Positions 9,084-17,853 of a DNA stretch of 64,000 nucleotides are shown piece after piece. Position 1 is the first letter of the stretch; each line of letters starts with the position of its first letter. The notes under the pieces were generated by a model. That model had not been told where the DNA came from, ran no database searches, and saw nothing but the letters and a program-made list of their open reading frames with translations. The translations under genes and the position numbers were made by a program. This stretch comes from CAIZGX01 sp964385405 (GTDB lineage Bacteria > Bacteroidota > Bacteroidia > Flavobacteriales_D > Sanyastnellaceae): positions 62,001 to 126,000 of the forward strand of contig CAYLOT010000002.1 in the NCBI GenBank assembly GCA_964385405.1. Reading direction: 5' to 3'.

Positions 9084-10064
9084 TTATTCGTGTTCGCGAA
9101 TGCTCTTCGTTTCGTGTTCGGTTGGTTCGTCAGATATCTCTTCTTCTTTCACATACCAATCTTGTAAATTCGGTTGTCCGGCATCTGACCAAGCACTTAA
9201 CCACAAGCATCCTAAAGAATAAACAGCCGAACGCATTCTTCGTTCAATCTGGCCGTTTAAAAGTGCACTATACGCTTCAGAGAATTCTTTGGAGTAGGTG
9301 CGCACCTCTAGGTTGTTGCGCATTTCGTAAGCGTATTTTTTGTTGGAAGGAAATTTCGCTGTTAACTGCTCTTCAAACTTCAGAACAGAATCAACAGCAG
9401 CGTAGCTCTCTTTCAGTCGTTCCCAAATAAAATGCTGCGGAGCGGAAATGTACTCAGCTTGTCCTACAAAAAAATCGTATTGAGGAAATTGAATTTCAGG
9501 AATGCGACTTTCCCAAAATCCGTGTATTCCTTTCTGATTGGTTTTTTGGCCGTTGTAGTTCGAAGTGGAATGAAGAGGCACATGCACATCACCCACGTAA
9601 TGGCCCATTTCCGCTGAAAGTCGCAAAACTTTGTTCACGTCTTTTTCTTCAAAGGCCTTCACGAGTTTTGAATAAACAAAATATAAATGCCAAGGAACTA
9701 TGCCATGTGCGCGCAAGCTGTCTTCGCCGTATTTCGTAACAGCATCGCTCCACCGCTCGGGTAAATTTTCAAAAGGAGAGGAAGTAGTTGCGGTTACATA
9801 ACGGTCAACATCTAAAAAATGACATTCCGCTTCACCTTTCACGCTGTACCTTCTTTTGTCTGGATCTACGCTATGTTCTATCAAGTAGTTCATGTTGTAT
9901 TTGTAGAATCCGAAAAGGTCCGGAGGAAGGGTATAAATTGCCAACTCATTAATTTTCTTGTGTCCAAAAAATCCCCAATCTAGACAGACAGGAGGCTTAG
10001 GTTCTCGGGCTAATGAGTAAAGAGGAAAACAAAGTATCCAAAGGAGAAAGGACTTCGTTCTCAT
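9084..10064 (-). CDS. Zinc-dependent phospholipase C / S1-P1 nuclease-like exported protein
   Basis: This 326-residue protein has a signal peptide (MRTKSFLLWILCFPLYSLA). The mature part has the zinc-ligand pattern of the phospholipase C/P1 nuclease fold: WGFFGHKKINELA near the N terminus, CHFLDVDRY, VPWHLYFVY, then HYVGDVHVPLHSTSNYNGQ and GIHGFWESR. The conserved Trp, His and Asp residues suggest three zinc sites. It probably cleaves phosphodiesters outside the cytoplasm; lipid versus nucleic-acid specificity cannot be told. It sits between comB and the aldehyde dehydrogenase gene with 9-10 nt gaps. The C-terminal 25 residues are acidic and look disordered. Confidence 0.75.
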   Translation of the reverse strand: MRTKSFLLWILCFPLYSLAREPKPPVCLDWGFFGHKKINELAIYTLPPDLFGFYKYNMNYLIEHSVDPDKRRYSVKGEAECHFLDVDRYVTATTSSPFENLPERWSDAVTKYGEDSLRAHGIVPWHLYFVYSKLVKAFEEKDVNKVLRLSAEMGHYVGDVHVPLHSTSNYNGQKTNQKGIHGFWESRIPEIQFPQYDFFVGQAEYISAPQHFIWERLKESYAAVDSVLKFEEQLTAKFPSNKKYAYEMRNNLEVRTYSKEFSEAYSALLNGQIERRMRSAVYSLGCLWLSAWSDAGQPNLQDWYVKEEEISDEPTEHETKSIREHE

Positions 10065-10074
10065 GTGGAAGGAT

Positions 10075-10818
10075 TTATGCGTTGTCGAGTTCCAACTTCA
10101 CCAACTTACCATCGCGAAGAATAGGTATGCACGGAACGGTGTCTAGCGTTAGGCAATACTTTACGTCTTTCTGAATTTTTAATTTCATAAGTCGTTTGCG
10201 ATGAGAGCTAGCGCGAAGGAAGCTATAAAAGTTGTCACGTGCTGAACGGTAAAGAAATTTAGCTGAAATGGTGCTGTCTTCGTTCGAAATGAATTTGCGA
10301 CTTTCCAATAGAATGTCCGCAAGGGCACCTGCGCAGATGGTATCCTCTAAATTCATTTTTTCTTTCCAACCTGAAGCGAGCAGAAGTACATTTTTGTTTT
10401 GTTCAATGAGCCATTTACTTAAGTAGGTGAGGTTGTTCAAACAACCAATTACGACAATGCTCTTTTCTTTAGCAACTTCTATGGCGTTAGTGCCATTTGT
10501 GGTGGTCAGCACAACAGTCTTTCCTATTAAATCTGGATTCATGAATGCGTATGGAGAATTGCCAAAGTCGAATCCTTCAACCACTTGTCCGTCGCGCTCC
10601 GCTGCGGTTATGTATCCTTTCGATTTGTAGTCAACAGCTTTCTCTACTGAGTTAATGGGAATAATCTCTTTTATTCCACAATGAAGTCCTGTGGTAATAG
10701 CACTTGTTGCACGCAACACATCTATAACTACCACAATATCGAATCCACTGTTGTACAATGGAAAATGACTAGGGGCGTAACAGACTTCTACAATTTTTCT
10801 TTCGCTAAGTGTTGGCAT
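10075..10818 (-). CDS. comB: 2-phosphosulfolactate phosphatase (ComB) family protein
   Basis: This 247-residue protein shows the ComB motifs VVVIDVLRATSAITTGL near residue 30, AERDGQVVEGFDFGNSP, TTTNGTNAI and LLASGWKEKMNLEDTICAGAL. ComB hydrolyses 2-phosphosulfolactate to sulfolactate with Mg2+, a step of coenzyme M synthesis in methanogens and of sulfolactate formation in bacteria. No other coenzyme M gene is visible here, so the actual substrate in this organism is unclear. It heads the operon with the phospholipase-like and aldehyde dehydrogenase genes. Confidence 0.85.
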   Translation of the reverse strand: MPTLSERKIVEVCYAPSHFPLYNSGFDIVVVIDVLRATSAITTGLHCGIKEIIPINSVEKAVDYKSKGYITAAERDGQVVEGFDFGNSPYAFMNPDLIGKTVVLTTTNGTNAIEVAKEKSIVVIGCLNNLTYLSKWLIEQNKNVLLLASGWKEKMNLEDTICAGALADILLESRKFISNEDSTISAKFLYRSARDNFYSFLRASSHRKRLMKLKIQKDVKYCLTLDTVPCIPILRDGKLVKLELDNA

Positions 10819-10911
10819 ACAAATTTTAATAAGAGTATAAAAATAAGAAAAGAAAAGGAATGCGGTGAATTTGTTTATGCCATAACTAACTTCGCTTCCT
10901 AATCTGAACCC

Positions 10912-11856
10912 ATGCGTGTAAACAAATTCATTAGTGAATCAGGACTTTGCAGTCGACGAGAGGCCGATAAGTATATCGAGCGCGGAGTTGTTACTATTAA
11001 TGGGAAAAAAGTAGGACTTGGTGCTGAGGTGCGTCCCGGAGATGAGGTAAAAGTTAATGGTCGTTCGTTAGATCGTATGGAAGACAAACAAGCTGTCGTG
11101 CTTGTATTCAATAAGCCCACTGGAGTAGTATCCACTACAGATAAGATGGAGAAGAATAACATTGTGGATTACATTAATTACAGTGAACGAATTTTTCCAA
11201 TTGGAAGATTGGATAAGGATTCGCAAGGATTGATTCTATTAACGAATAATGGTGATCTGGTAAATAAAATTCTTCGAGCAGGAAATAAAAACGAAAAGGA
11301 ATATGTCGTTACTGTAGACCGTCCGTTGTTTGCGGACTTCGCAGAAAAGATGAGCCAAGGTGTTCCAATATTGGGTGTGCAAACGCGCAGATGCAAAGTG
11401 GTCGTGGAAACGCCTTTTGTGTTTCGAATAACTTTAATTCAAGGACTGAATAGACAAATTCGCAGGATGTGTGAACACTTTGGTTACAATGTGACCAAGC
11501 TCGAGCGAATTCGTATCATGCACATTGGATTGCAAGGTTTGGCACTTGGCGAGTTCAGAAATCTAGAAGAGGATGAAATGAAAATGCTGAACAAGCAATT
11601 GGAGAAATCGAAATCGGAAGCGCCTGAAAAAAAGTCGACCAATCAATCGGAAAAATCTCCAGTGAAGTCAAAGCCAAAACCGAAAGCGGGCGGTGCTTCT
11701 TCATCTTCAAAACCCCGATTTAAATCAGGAAGTAAGTCGCATGCAAAGCCCGGGGAGCGCACCTTTAGAAATGGTCCAAGTAAAGGAAGCAGCAGCCGTG
11801 GTAGCTCCGGAAAGAGCAGTCGAGGGGGTGCCAAAAGAACCGGAAGACAGGCTTAG
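10912..11856 (+). CDS. rluF: 23S rRNA pseudouridine synthase RluF
   Basis: The protein has 314 residues. An N-terminal S4 RNA-binding domain (VNKFISESGLCSRREADKYI) is followed by the RsuA/RluF-type catalytic domain with GRLDKDSQGL containing the catalytic Asp. The stretch LTNNGDLVNKILRAGN and the later FRITLIQGLNRQIRRMCEHFGY match RluF, which modifies U2604 in E. coli 23S rRNA. About 75 residues after residue 235 form a low-complexity Lys/Ser/Gly tail, likely disordered and RNA-binding. A 9-bp hairpin overlaps the stop codon. Confidence 0.88.
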   Translation: MRVNKFISESGLCSRREADKYIERGVVTINGKKVGLGAEVRPGDEVKVNGRSLDRMEDKQAVVLVFNKPTGVVSTTDKMEKNNIVDYINYSERIFPIGRLDKDSQGLILLTNNGDLVNKILRAGNKNEKEYVVTVDRPLFADFAEKMSQGVPILGVQTRRCKVVVETPFVFRITLIQGLNRQIRRMCEHFGYNVTKLERIRIMHIGLQGLALGEFRNLEEDEMKMLNKQLEKSKSEAPEKKSTNQSEKSPVKSKPKPKAGGASSSSKPRFKSGSKSHAKPGERTFRNGPSKGSSSRGSSGKSSRGGAKRTGRQA

Positions 11857-11874
11857 TGTAAAAAATACACTAAG
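11852..11874 (+). terminator. Hairpin at the rluF stop codon, possible weak terminator
   Basis: CTTAGTGTA and TACACTAAG form a perfect 9-bp stem around a five-A loop. The stem includes the rluF TAG stop and lies just upstream of the eno promoter. No T-run follows, so it is either a weak terminator or an RNA stability element. Confidence 0.35.
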
Positions 11875-11892
11875 TATTTGAATAGTCTTGTT

Positions 11893-11900
11893 TATCTTTG
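11893..11900 (+). promoter_or_regulatory. -7 promoter box TATCTTTG for eno
   Basis: Exact TAnnTTTG match, ending 18 nt before the eno ATG. It predicts a short leader of roughly a dozen bases. Confidence 0.55.
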
Positions 11901-11918
11901 CCTCAAATACAATTGACT

Positions 11919-13199
11919 ATGGCAAACATTGCGCACATTCATGCAAGACAAATTCTCGATTCAAGAGGAAATCCAACGATTGAAGTAGATGTAATTACAG
12001 ACCAAGGCACCGTTGGTCGCGCTGCGGTTCCATCTGGAGCAAGTACGGGAATGCACGAAGCGGTTGAGCTTCGCGACGGTGATAAATCGCAATATCTTGG
12101 TAAAGGAGTGATGCGTGCGGTTCAGAATGTAAATGAAGTTTTGAATAAGGAATTGGAGGGCGCTTCGATTTTCGAACAGAACCTTATAGATATGGCTATG
12201 TGCGGAATTGACGGCACTGAGAATAAAAGTGTTTTAGGAGCGAACGCAATCTTAGGTGTTTCGTTGGCCGTGGCGAAAGCAGCAGCAGAGACATCTGGAT
12301 TAAGTCTATACAGATACATTGGCGGAGTGAGTGCAAATACACTTCCAGTTCCAATGATGAACATTATCAATGGCGGGGCGCATGCCGACAATAAAGTAGA
12401 TGTTCAGGAATTTATGATTCTTCCTGTTGGTGCTGAATCATTCAGCCAAGCCTTACGCATGGGAGCTGAAGTTTTTCATCATTTGAAGGCTGTATTGAAA
12501 AAGCAAGGTCACATGACAAATGTTGGGGACGAAGGAGGATTCGCTCCAAACTTCAACAGCAACGAAGAGGCACTTCAAACGATTATGCAAGCGATTGAAG
12601 CTTCTGGATACAAGGCAGGAGAGGACATTATGTTGGGATTGGATTGTGCCTCTACAGAGTTTTACAACCCTGAAACGAAGTTGTATCATTTGGAATCTAC
12701 AGGTGAGCATTTAACAAGTGCGCAAATGGTAGATTATTGGGCAGATTGGTGTAAGCGCTATCCAATTGTTTCAATTGAAGACGGATGTTCAGAAGACGAT
12801 TGGGATGGATGGAAATTGATGACCGAGAAGTTGGGAGATACGATTCAGTTGGTTGGAGATGATTTATTCGTAACGAATGTGAATCGTCTTTCAAGAGGTA
12901 TAGAAGAAGGAATTGCAAATAGCATTCTGGTTAAGGTAAATCAAATTGGATCATTAACCGAAACCATAGATGCAGTGAATATGGCTCACAGAGCTGGATA
13001 TACTTCCGTTATGTCACACAGAAGTGGTGAAACGGAAGATACAACCATTGCAGATTTGGCTGTAGCTTTAAATACAGGACAAATAAAGACAGGTTCGGCT
13101 TCAAGATCTGATCGGATTGCGAAATACAACCAGCTTCTGCGCATAGAGGAGGAGCTTGGTAAAATGGCGTATTATCCGGGAAAGAGTATCTTGCGATAA
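11919..13199 (+). CDS. eno: Enolase (phosphopyruvate hydratase)
   Basis: This glycolytic enzyme of 426 residues interconverts 2-phosphoglycerate and phosphoenolpyruvate. Characteristic pieces include the N-terminal ILDSRGNPTIEVDV, VPSGASTGMHEAVELRD, MNIINGGAHADN, DEGGFAPN, the metal-binding SIEDGCSEDDWDGW, LVKVNQIGSLTET with the catalytic Lys, and MSHRSGETEDTTIADL. The start is the ATG at 11919; a longer frame beginning at a TTG at 11898 lies inside the promoter box. A strong hairpin terminator follows directly. Confidence 0.98.
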   Translation: MANIAHIHARQILDSRGNPTIEVDVITDQGTVGRAAVPSGASTGMHEAVELRDGDKSQYLGKGVMRAVQNVNEVLNKELEGASIFEQNLIDMAMCGIDGTENKSVLGANAILGVSLAVAKAAAETSGLSLYRYIGGVSANTLPVPMMNIINGGAHADNKVDVQEFMILPVGAESFSQALRMGAEVFHHLKAVLKKQGHMTNVGDEGGFAPNFNSNEEALQTIMQAIEASGYKAGEDIMLGLDCASTEFYNPETKLYHLESTGEHLTSAQMVDYWADWCKRYPIVSIEDGCSEDDWDGWKLMTEKLGDTIQLVGDDLFVTNVNRLSRGIEEGIANSILVKVNQIGSLTETIDAVNMAHRAGYTSVMSHRSGETEDTTIADLAVALNTGQIKTGSASRSDRIAKYNQLLRIEEELGKMAYYPGKSILR

Positions 13200-13200
13200 C

Positions 13201-13227
13201 AAAAAAGGGCCGAAAGGCCCTTTTTTG
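13201..13227 (+). terminator. Bidirectional rho-independent terminator between eno and the 1488-aa gene
   Basis: A GGGCC-GAAA-GGCCC hairpin is flanked by six A on the left and six T on the right, so it can stop transcription from either of the convergent genes. Confidence 0.85.
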
Positions 13228-13228
13228 T

Positions 13229-16200
13229 TTATTGATTTAATTCAGGGTAGCGATCCAGTAAATCGTCACGCTTTTTCTTTGAAGCGAGCATTGACCAAGA
13301 GAATTTCTTTTTGCCGTCCTCGAATCTTCGGTTTTCATCTTTTACGGCAGTAAGAATTTCCAAGAATGCCGCGTCGGAGCTGATTACAGTGAGTATATTC
13401 AATTTGTACTCAAACATGTACCAAGTGGCTCCATCTATTTCTAAATACAATCTGAAAATATCACCACTCCTTCGCTTTTCGATTTCTATTAACCCTTTGG
13501 TGTATTTGAAAATTTGTTTTTTGCCCATACTCGCAACACCTAACGGACCAGTTGTTGAGAAGGTCTCAAGCTCTTCATTCCAAACCCACTTTAAATCGCC
13601 GAAATAAAAGAACTGCTGAAGTTCCTCAGGAAGTCTTTTTAAGGTTCCATCGAGTGCCATGTCGGCAATGATTTTGTCAGATTTCTCAGTTCCAAGGAAT
13701 TCAATTAAACTCTTTTCAAACTGAGTCTTCGTTAAATCAATTGGATCCAAGTTAGAAGCGTTGATGAATTTCTCTGTCAAATGCTTTTGAGCCCCTTCGT
13801 CAAATGGAAAGTTCAACAAGGTTGTGCTTTGTGCATTTAGTGTAGAGTCGTTTGATTGGAAACGAACGGTTCCAACGGACCGCATCGTCATCATGCCGTA
13901 GTCGACATTAAAGTCCATAACTCCATCTCCAGTTAACTGGCAGTTTGTTGTATTTAAACCAAGTAACTGACCTGGTAACTTTGGTTGACGGATTTTTTCT
14001 TTAGAACCAATGAAGTAAGTCTTCTTTCCCTTATCGTAGTATAGAAATCCAGTAGATTCTATAAGTCCATGATCTTTTTTGTTTGGTTTGGCACTTAGGA
14101 ACCCGGGGTATATTTTCATCGGAGGTTCATCTTTCACAATAACACCAACCCCGAGCTTAGACATGGTCATGTCTCGCAATGTACTATCTACAGGTATATA
14201 AATTTCAAGCGGATTAATTTCAGATTTAAATTTGAAGAATGTGCGTGCAATACTCCCGCAATTATGGAGAATACGAACGCCTCCAGTAAAGGTTAAATTT
14301 GGATTGCTTGCATACAGTTCAAATTTCCCATAATATTCAAATGCTGGAGATAAAAAGAATTGGTCTGTTTCTTTTATTTCACCATAAGCAACAGTTTGGT
14401 AAGTAGAGTCTAATTTGAATGTGTTAATGTGAATCTTCTGCTCTTTCTTATTCTCGTCTTTATAAATGATATCGCCACTTCCTTCATATTTCTTGCGTCC
14501 TTCAATTTTGAGGCTGGCATTGAATATTTTATGATACTGTGTAACAAAATTACTTATCACCTGAGCTCGCTCAAGTTTGCGCATATTTGCCCATTTCTCA
14601 ATAACTACGTAATTACTATCTGGCTGAACTTTAGAATCGGCAACAATAATGTAGTCTATTTTTTTACAAGTAATGCGGTTGTTTTTTACGTCGTACTTGG
14701 CGTAAGGAGATAGAAAGTTTAAACTGTCTTGATTTGGATCAATTGAATAGAAGTTACTTCGTTTCTTTTCTGCGTCGGTATCGATAACAAGGTCATTGTC
14801 CGCTTTGCGAGAAGAGGAAAGTTCCATTTCAGATTTGTCCATGAACCAAGTGAATTGATCCATGAAGCATACGTACAAATTGGATGGGAATTCAATTTTT
14901 GTTTCACCGCTGTTACTCTTGAATTGACCTTTTCGCGCGTCGAAATCTACATCGGCTGCCACGTTATCAGTTTTAAATGCAAGCCCAACATCACCAGAAT
15001 TTGATTTTAACTCAAATGCAGAGGTGTCGGCTAGTATTTTTCTGTTGCGGAATTTGAAATGTTTAGACGAGAGTTTTGCACCCACAAAATCTGCTGAACC
15101 GCTTCCAGACATGCCTAAGGGCTCTAAACGCATGGTGCCCTTAAACTTCGCCTCTTGATTGAAACATTCAACTAAGTCTTCGTTCGTAGTGACTTCTAAC
15201 TTGTCTTTTTTTGGGAAGTATTGCAAATCCATTTTGCTGGCTTGAGCATCGGGTACATTGGCTTTTTTATCACTCTTGTTGGTGAATGACGATGCTAATC
15301 CAAATACCTCTTCAGGAACATATGTGAAGGAATTTGAAAGAGAAGTAGAAGTTAAGTAATCGAGCTTTCCTTTTCCCTTTAATCCGGAAAAATTCAAGGT
15401 CAAGTCTCCTGTAACTTTTGCTTTTCCTCCATATGCTTGGAAACCAGATTCGGTAGTGTTTATATGGAACCCTAAGCTATTGTCGTCCATTAAAACGAGA
15501 GGTTCTTTGATATCTGGAAAAATCCCGCCACTGACCAAAGTTCCTTGGAACTTCAAATTCTTTTTGTTGAAATTGTCAAGAGAATCTATTTGGAAAGGTT
15601 CAACTTCATAGTAAAATCCATCGCGTTTATATTTTCCATTTTGAATTGAATAAGAATCATAAAATACGTTCGATGTTTTTGTACATGTTAGAATGGGATA
15701 TTGGGGATAGTCTTTCGAGTGATAACCGCTTTTGTTTGTGGGATGATCAATTTCTAAAGTTCCAGATAATCCCGAAAGGACATTCTTTACGCGTACTTTC
15801 GGATAGTTTCCAAAGTTGTCCGGAGCGCGAGTGTAGTCATCAACGTAAATTACGCAAGAATCAATTTCAGCCATCTCGAATTTAAACTGGTCGTATATGA
15901 AATTATATTTCGCGCCCATTAGCTCGAAATTTCCTGTATTTATTCTTCCACTGAAACTGAAGTCGCGATCTTTGTGAAGAATAATTTCGCCACCCGTGGG
16001 ATAGATCATTACTTTCTGGGAGTCACTCAAAAGAACACTGTTAACACCTTTGATAATGATGTCTCTTGTGAGCAAGCTTAATCGTGCATTCTCAGAGCGA
16101 TTTACTTCCGAAATGAACTGAATAGCATCATAATCTGCATTTCCTCTGTTGTTTTCAATGTGTTTATATAATTTTTGGAGCAGAATGATGTTGCGTGATT

Positions 16201-17695
16201 CAATGTCGTATTGTATGTATCCTTTGTTAGTTAGGTCAATTAAAATTGGTATCCATTGTTCAACACCCGTTCTAGCTTGCCGAGCGAAGTCTACTGCATT
16301 GAAATAGTCAGACTGCATTGCTTTACCTGTTCTATACAAGATATAAACAGGGTGGTCGTTTGAGATTCCAGCAAGTGTTGTAAATCGTTTTTCTTTAAAG
16401 TAATCTACCGATTCAAAATCGGCATATCCACCGGGAACTGAACCGAAAGTTCCGAAGTTCATGTACGGAGCATCAATATTCCATTGAACCGATTCAAAAT
16501 ACATTTCAACTTCATGATAAGTATTCTCAAATGGAGAAGGTGAGATACCATTCTCAGTTCGAGATAATTCGAGATTTCTAGTTTTTTTAGTGAACATAAA
16601 AAACAACTCGGGATGATAAATACTGTCAGAATCCAATTTCATTTTTATCGATGCGCTGCTGCTTTGAATTCGATCAGGCCGAATCTCGAAAAGTAAACTT
16701 TGAGCGGTTAAAAAAGCTTTTTTCTCTCTGTAGAAAATAAGACTCGCAGGGGTATCCATTGTTCCCGTCCCTTCCAGTTTCTTTCCAGACATCGTGAACC
16801 CGCCCTCGTAGTCAACATTGGGAACAATATTTTTAATCTCTAGGCGCTGGTAATAGGATTCAAACATGGGGTAAGATGCAGTTTCTTCCGTTTTGTTCCC
16901 AATGATTTTTTCAGTCAGTTTTCCAGATAACGGCTTGTCGAAGAATTCGTTGTAAAACATTACGCTGTCTATGATATATCGAGATTCTTTGATTCGGATA
17001 TTGTATTTATTGAAAGATACATAGGTCTTTTCAGGGTCGTATCCTGCACGCTGCCAAGTTACCCGACCGGCATTGCCGTAAAACTTTTCAAGGGTGGGAA
17101 AATAGTTTCCTGTTGTTTTGTAGATAACAGAACTATCGCCTCTGCTGAGACATTTCAAGTTCATTTCTTCGAAAGTAATATGAGGAAGAGAGTCGAAGAC
17201 GAAGCGGTAGGAATTGTTGTTCGTCTTCCATTGAAGTGATTCGTTCTTGTAAAAAGTTAAATCTCGAAATAGTCCCAAACTCGACTCAACAAACTCAGCT
17301 CCGTATTTTTTTAATTTTTTATCGGAATAGATTTTAATGACCATGTCGTTCCATTCCTTCAATTCAGATTCGCTTTTTCCTGAATTAGGGAAGTATATAA
17401 AGGACTGAATGTAATTGTCATAATCGGGAAATATTTTCCCTTTAATGTCAATGAAAAGATTGAGCGTTTCGCGAAATTGTTTCTTTTGAGCTTCGGAATA
17501 GACATTTTCTTCCAACCACATTTTGGAAAGCTTTTTTTCAATCTGTTCTTTGCCATAGTCTTTTCGCTGATCTTCAAATAGCTTAGTTAAATACCCCAAC
17601 ATTTTCTCATCTTCATCTGGCAATTTCTCTCCTTTTTGAGCAGATACAGCAAGGCTAATTAAAATTGTAAAAAACAGGAAAATTAATTTCTTCAT
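13229..17695 (-). CDS. Very large exported protein of unknown function (1488 aa)
   Basis: A signal peptide (MKKLIFLFFTILISLAVSAQ) leads into a mature protein of about 1470 residues. I recognise no catalytic motif. After a roughly 180-residue mixed region, most of the chain alternates short hydrophobic and charged strands, with recurring pieces of the type GxGxMDTPASL, TGNFELMGAKYNFIYDQFKFEM, GKGKLDYLTST and GSGSADFVGAKLSSKHFKFRN. Such strand-turn repeats recall beta-helical or beta-taco envelope proteins (OstA/LptA- or AsmA-like), but this is inference. The gene is monocistronic, between the eno terminator and a thiolase promoter. Confidence 0.85.
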   Translation of the reverse strand: MKKLIFLFFTILISLAVSAQKGEKLPDEDEKMLGYLTKLFEDQRKDYGKEQIEKKLSKMWLEENVYSEAQKKQFRETLNLFIDIKGKIFPDYDNYIQSFIYFPNSGKSESELKEWNDMVIKIYSDKKLKKYGAEFVESSLGLFRDLTFYKNESLQWKTNNNSYRFVFDSLPHITFEEMNLKCLSRGDSSVIYKTTGNYFPTLEKFYGNAGRVTWQRAGYDPEKTYVSFNKYNIRIKESRYIIDSVMFYNEFFDKPLSGKLTEKIIGNKTEETASYPMFESYYQRLEIKNIVPNVDYEGGFTMSGKKLEGTGTMDTPASLIFYREKKAFLTAQSLLFEIRPDRIQSSSASIKMKLDSDSIYHPELFFMFTKKTRNLELSRTENGISPSPFENTYHEVEMYFESVQWNIDAPYMNFGTFGSVPGGYADFESVDYFKEKRFTTLAGISNDHPVYILYRTGKAMQSDYFNAVDFARQARTGVEQWIPILIDLTNKGYIQYDIESRNIILLQKLYKHIENNRGNADYDAIQFISEVNRSENARLSLLTRDIIIKGVNSVLLSDSQKVMIYPTGGEIILHKDRDFSFSGRINTGNFELMGAKYNFIYDQFKFEMAEIDSCVIYVDDYTRAPDNFGNYPKVRVKNVLSGLSGTLEIDHPTNKSGYHSKDYPQYPILTCTKTSNVFYDSYSIQNGKYKRDGFYYEVEPFQIDSLDNFNKKNLKFQGTLVSGGIFPDIKEPLVLMDDNSLGFHINTTESGFQAYGGKAKVTGDLTLNFSGLKGKGKLDYLTSTSLSNSFTYVPEEVFGLASSFTNKSDKKANVPDAQASKMDLQYFPKKDKLEVTTNEDLVECFNQEAKFKGTMRLEPLGMSGSGSADFVGAKLSSKHFKFRNRKILADTSAFELKSNSGDVGLAFKTDNVAADVDFDARKGQFKSNSGETKIEFPSNLYVCFMDQFTWFMDKSEMELSSSRKADNDLVIDTDAEKKRSNFYSIDPNQDSLNFLSPYAKYDVKNNRITCKKIDYIIVADSKVQPDSNYVVIEKWANMRKLERAQVISNFVTQYHKIFNASLKIEGRKKYEGSGDIIYKDENKKEQKIHINTFKLDSTYQTVAYGEIKETDQFFLSPAFEYYGKFELYASNPNLTFTGGVRILHNCGSIARTFFKFKSEINPLEIYIPVDSTLRDMTMSKLGVGVIVKDEPPMKIYPGFLSAKPNKKDHGLIESTGFLYYDKGKKTYFIGSKEKIRQPKLPGQLLGLNTTNCQLTGDGVMDFNVDYGMMTMRSVGTVRFQSNDSTLNAQSTTLLNFPFDEGAQKHLTEKFINASNLDPIDLTKTQFEKSLIEFLGTEKSDKIIADMALDGTLKRLPEELQQFFYFGDLKWVWNEELETFSTTGPLGVASMGKKQIFKYTKGLIEIEKRRSGDIFRLYLEIDGATWYMFEYKLNILTVISSDAAFLEILTAVKDENRRFEDGKKKFSWSMLASKKKRDDLLDRYPELNQ

Positions 17696-17826
17696 TGTCG
17701 CAGTTCTAGTTCCATTACAAGGTTAACGCATTTTTTCTTCGATTCATTTTTTGAAAGGTTCGAAAAAGGCGCATATTTTCAACAAACCCACTCCTGATTA
17801 TCGTGCCAAATTGCTAGGAGACTTCG

Positions 17827-17834
17827 TACCTTTG
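17827..17834 (+). promoter_or_regulatory. -7 promoter box TACCTTTG for the thiolase gene
   Basis: Exact TAnnTTTG match, ending 19 nt before the ATG at 17854, in the 158-bp divergent space between this gene and the 1488-residue gene. Confidence 0.5.
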
Positions 17835-17853
17835 TACCCTAATCATTTTTGCA

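Noticed and set aside
9008..9430. 140-codon plus-strand frame antisense to the phospholipase-like gene
   Set aside because: The opposite strand encodes a coherent exported enzyme with zinc-ligand motifs; the plus-strand frame has no recognisable features.
11643..11881. Alternative frames in the rluF C-terminal tail
   Set aside because: They are shadows of the low-complexity Lys/Ser/Gly tail of RluF, whose frame is continuous with the catalytic domain.
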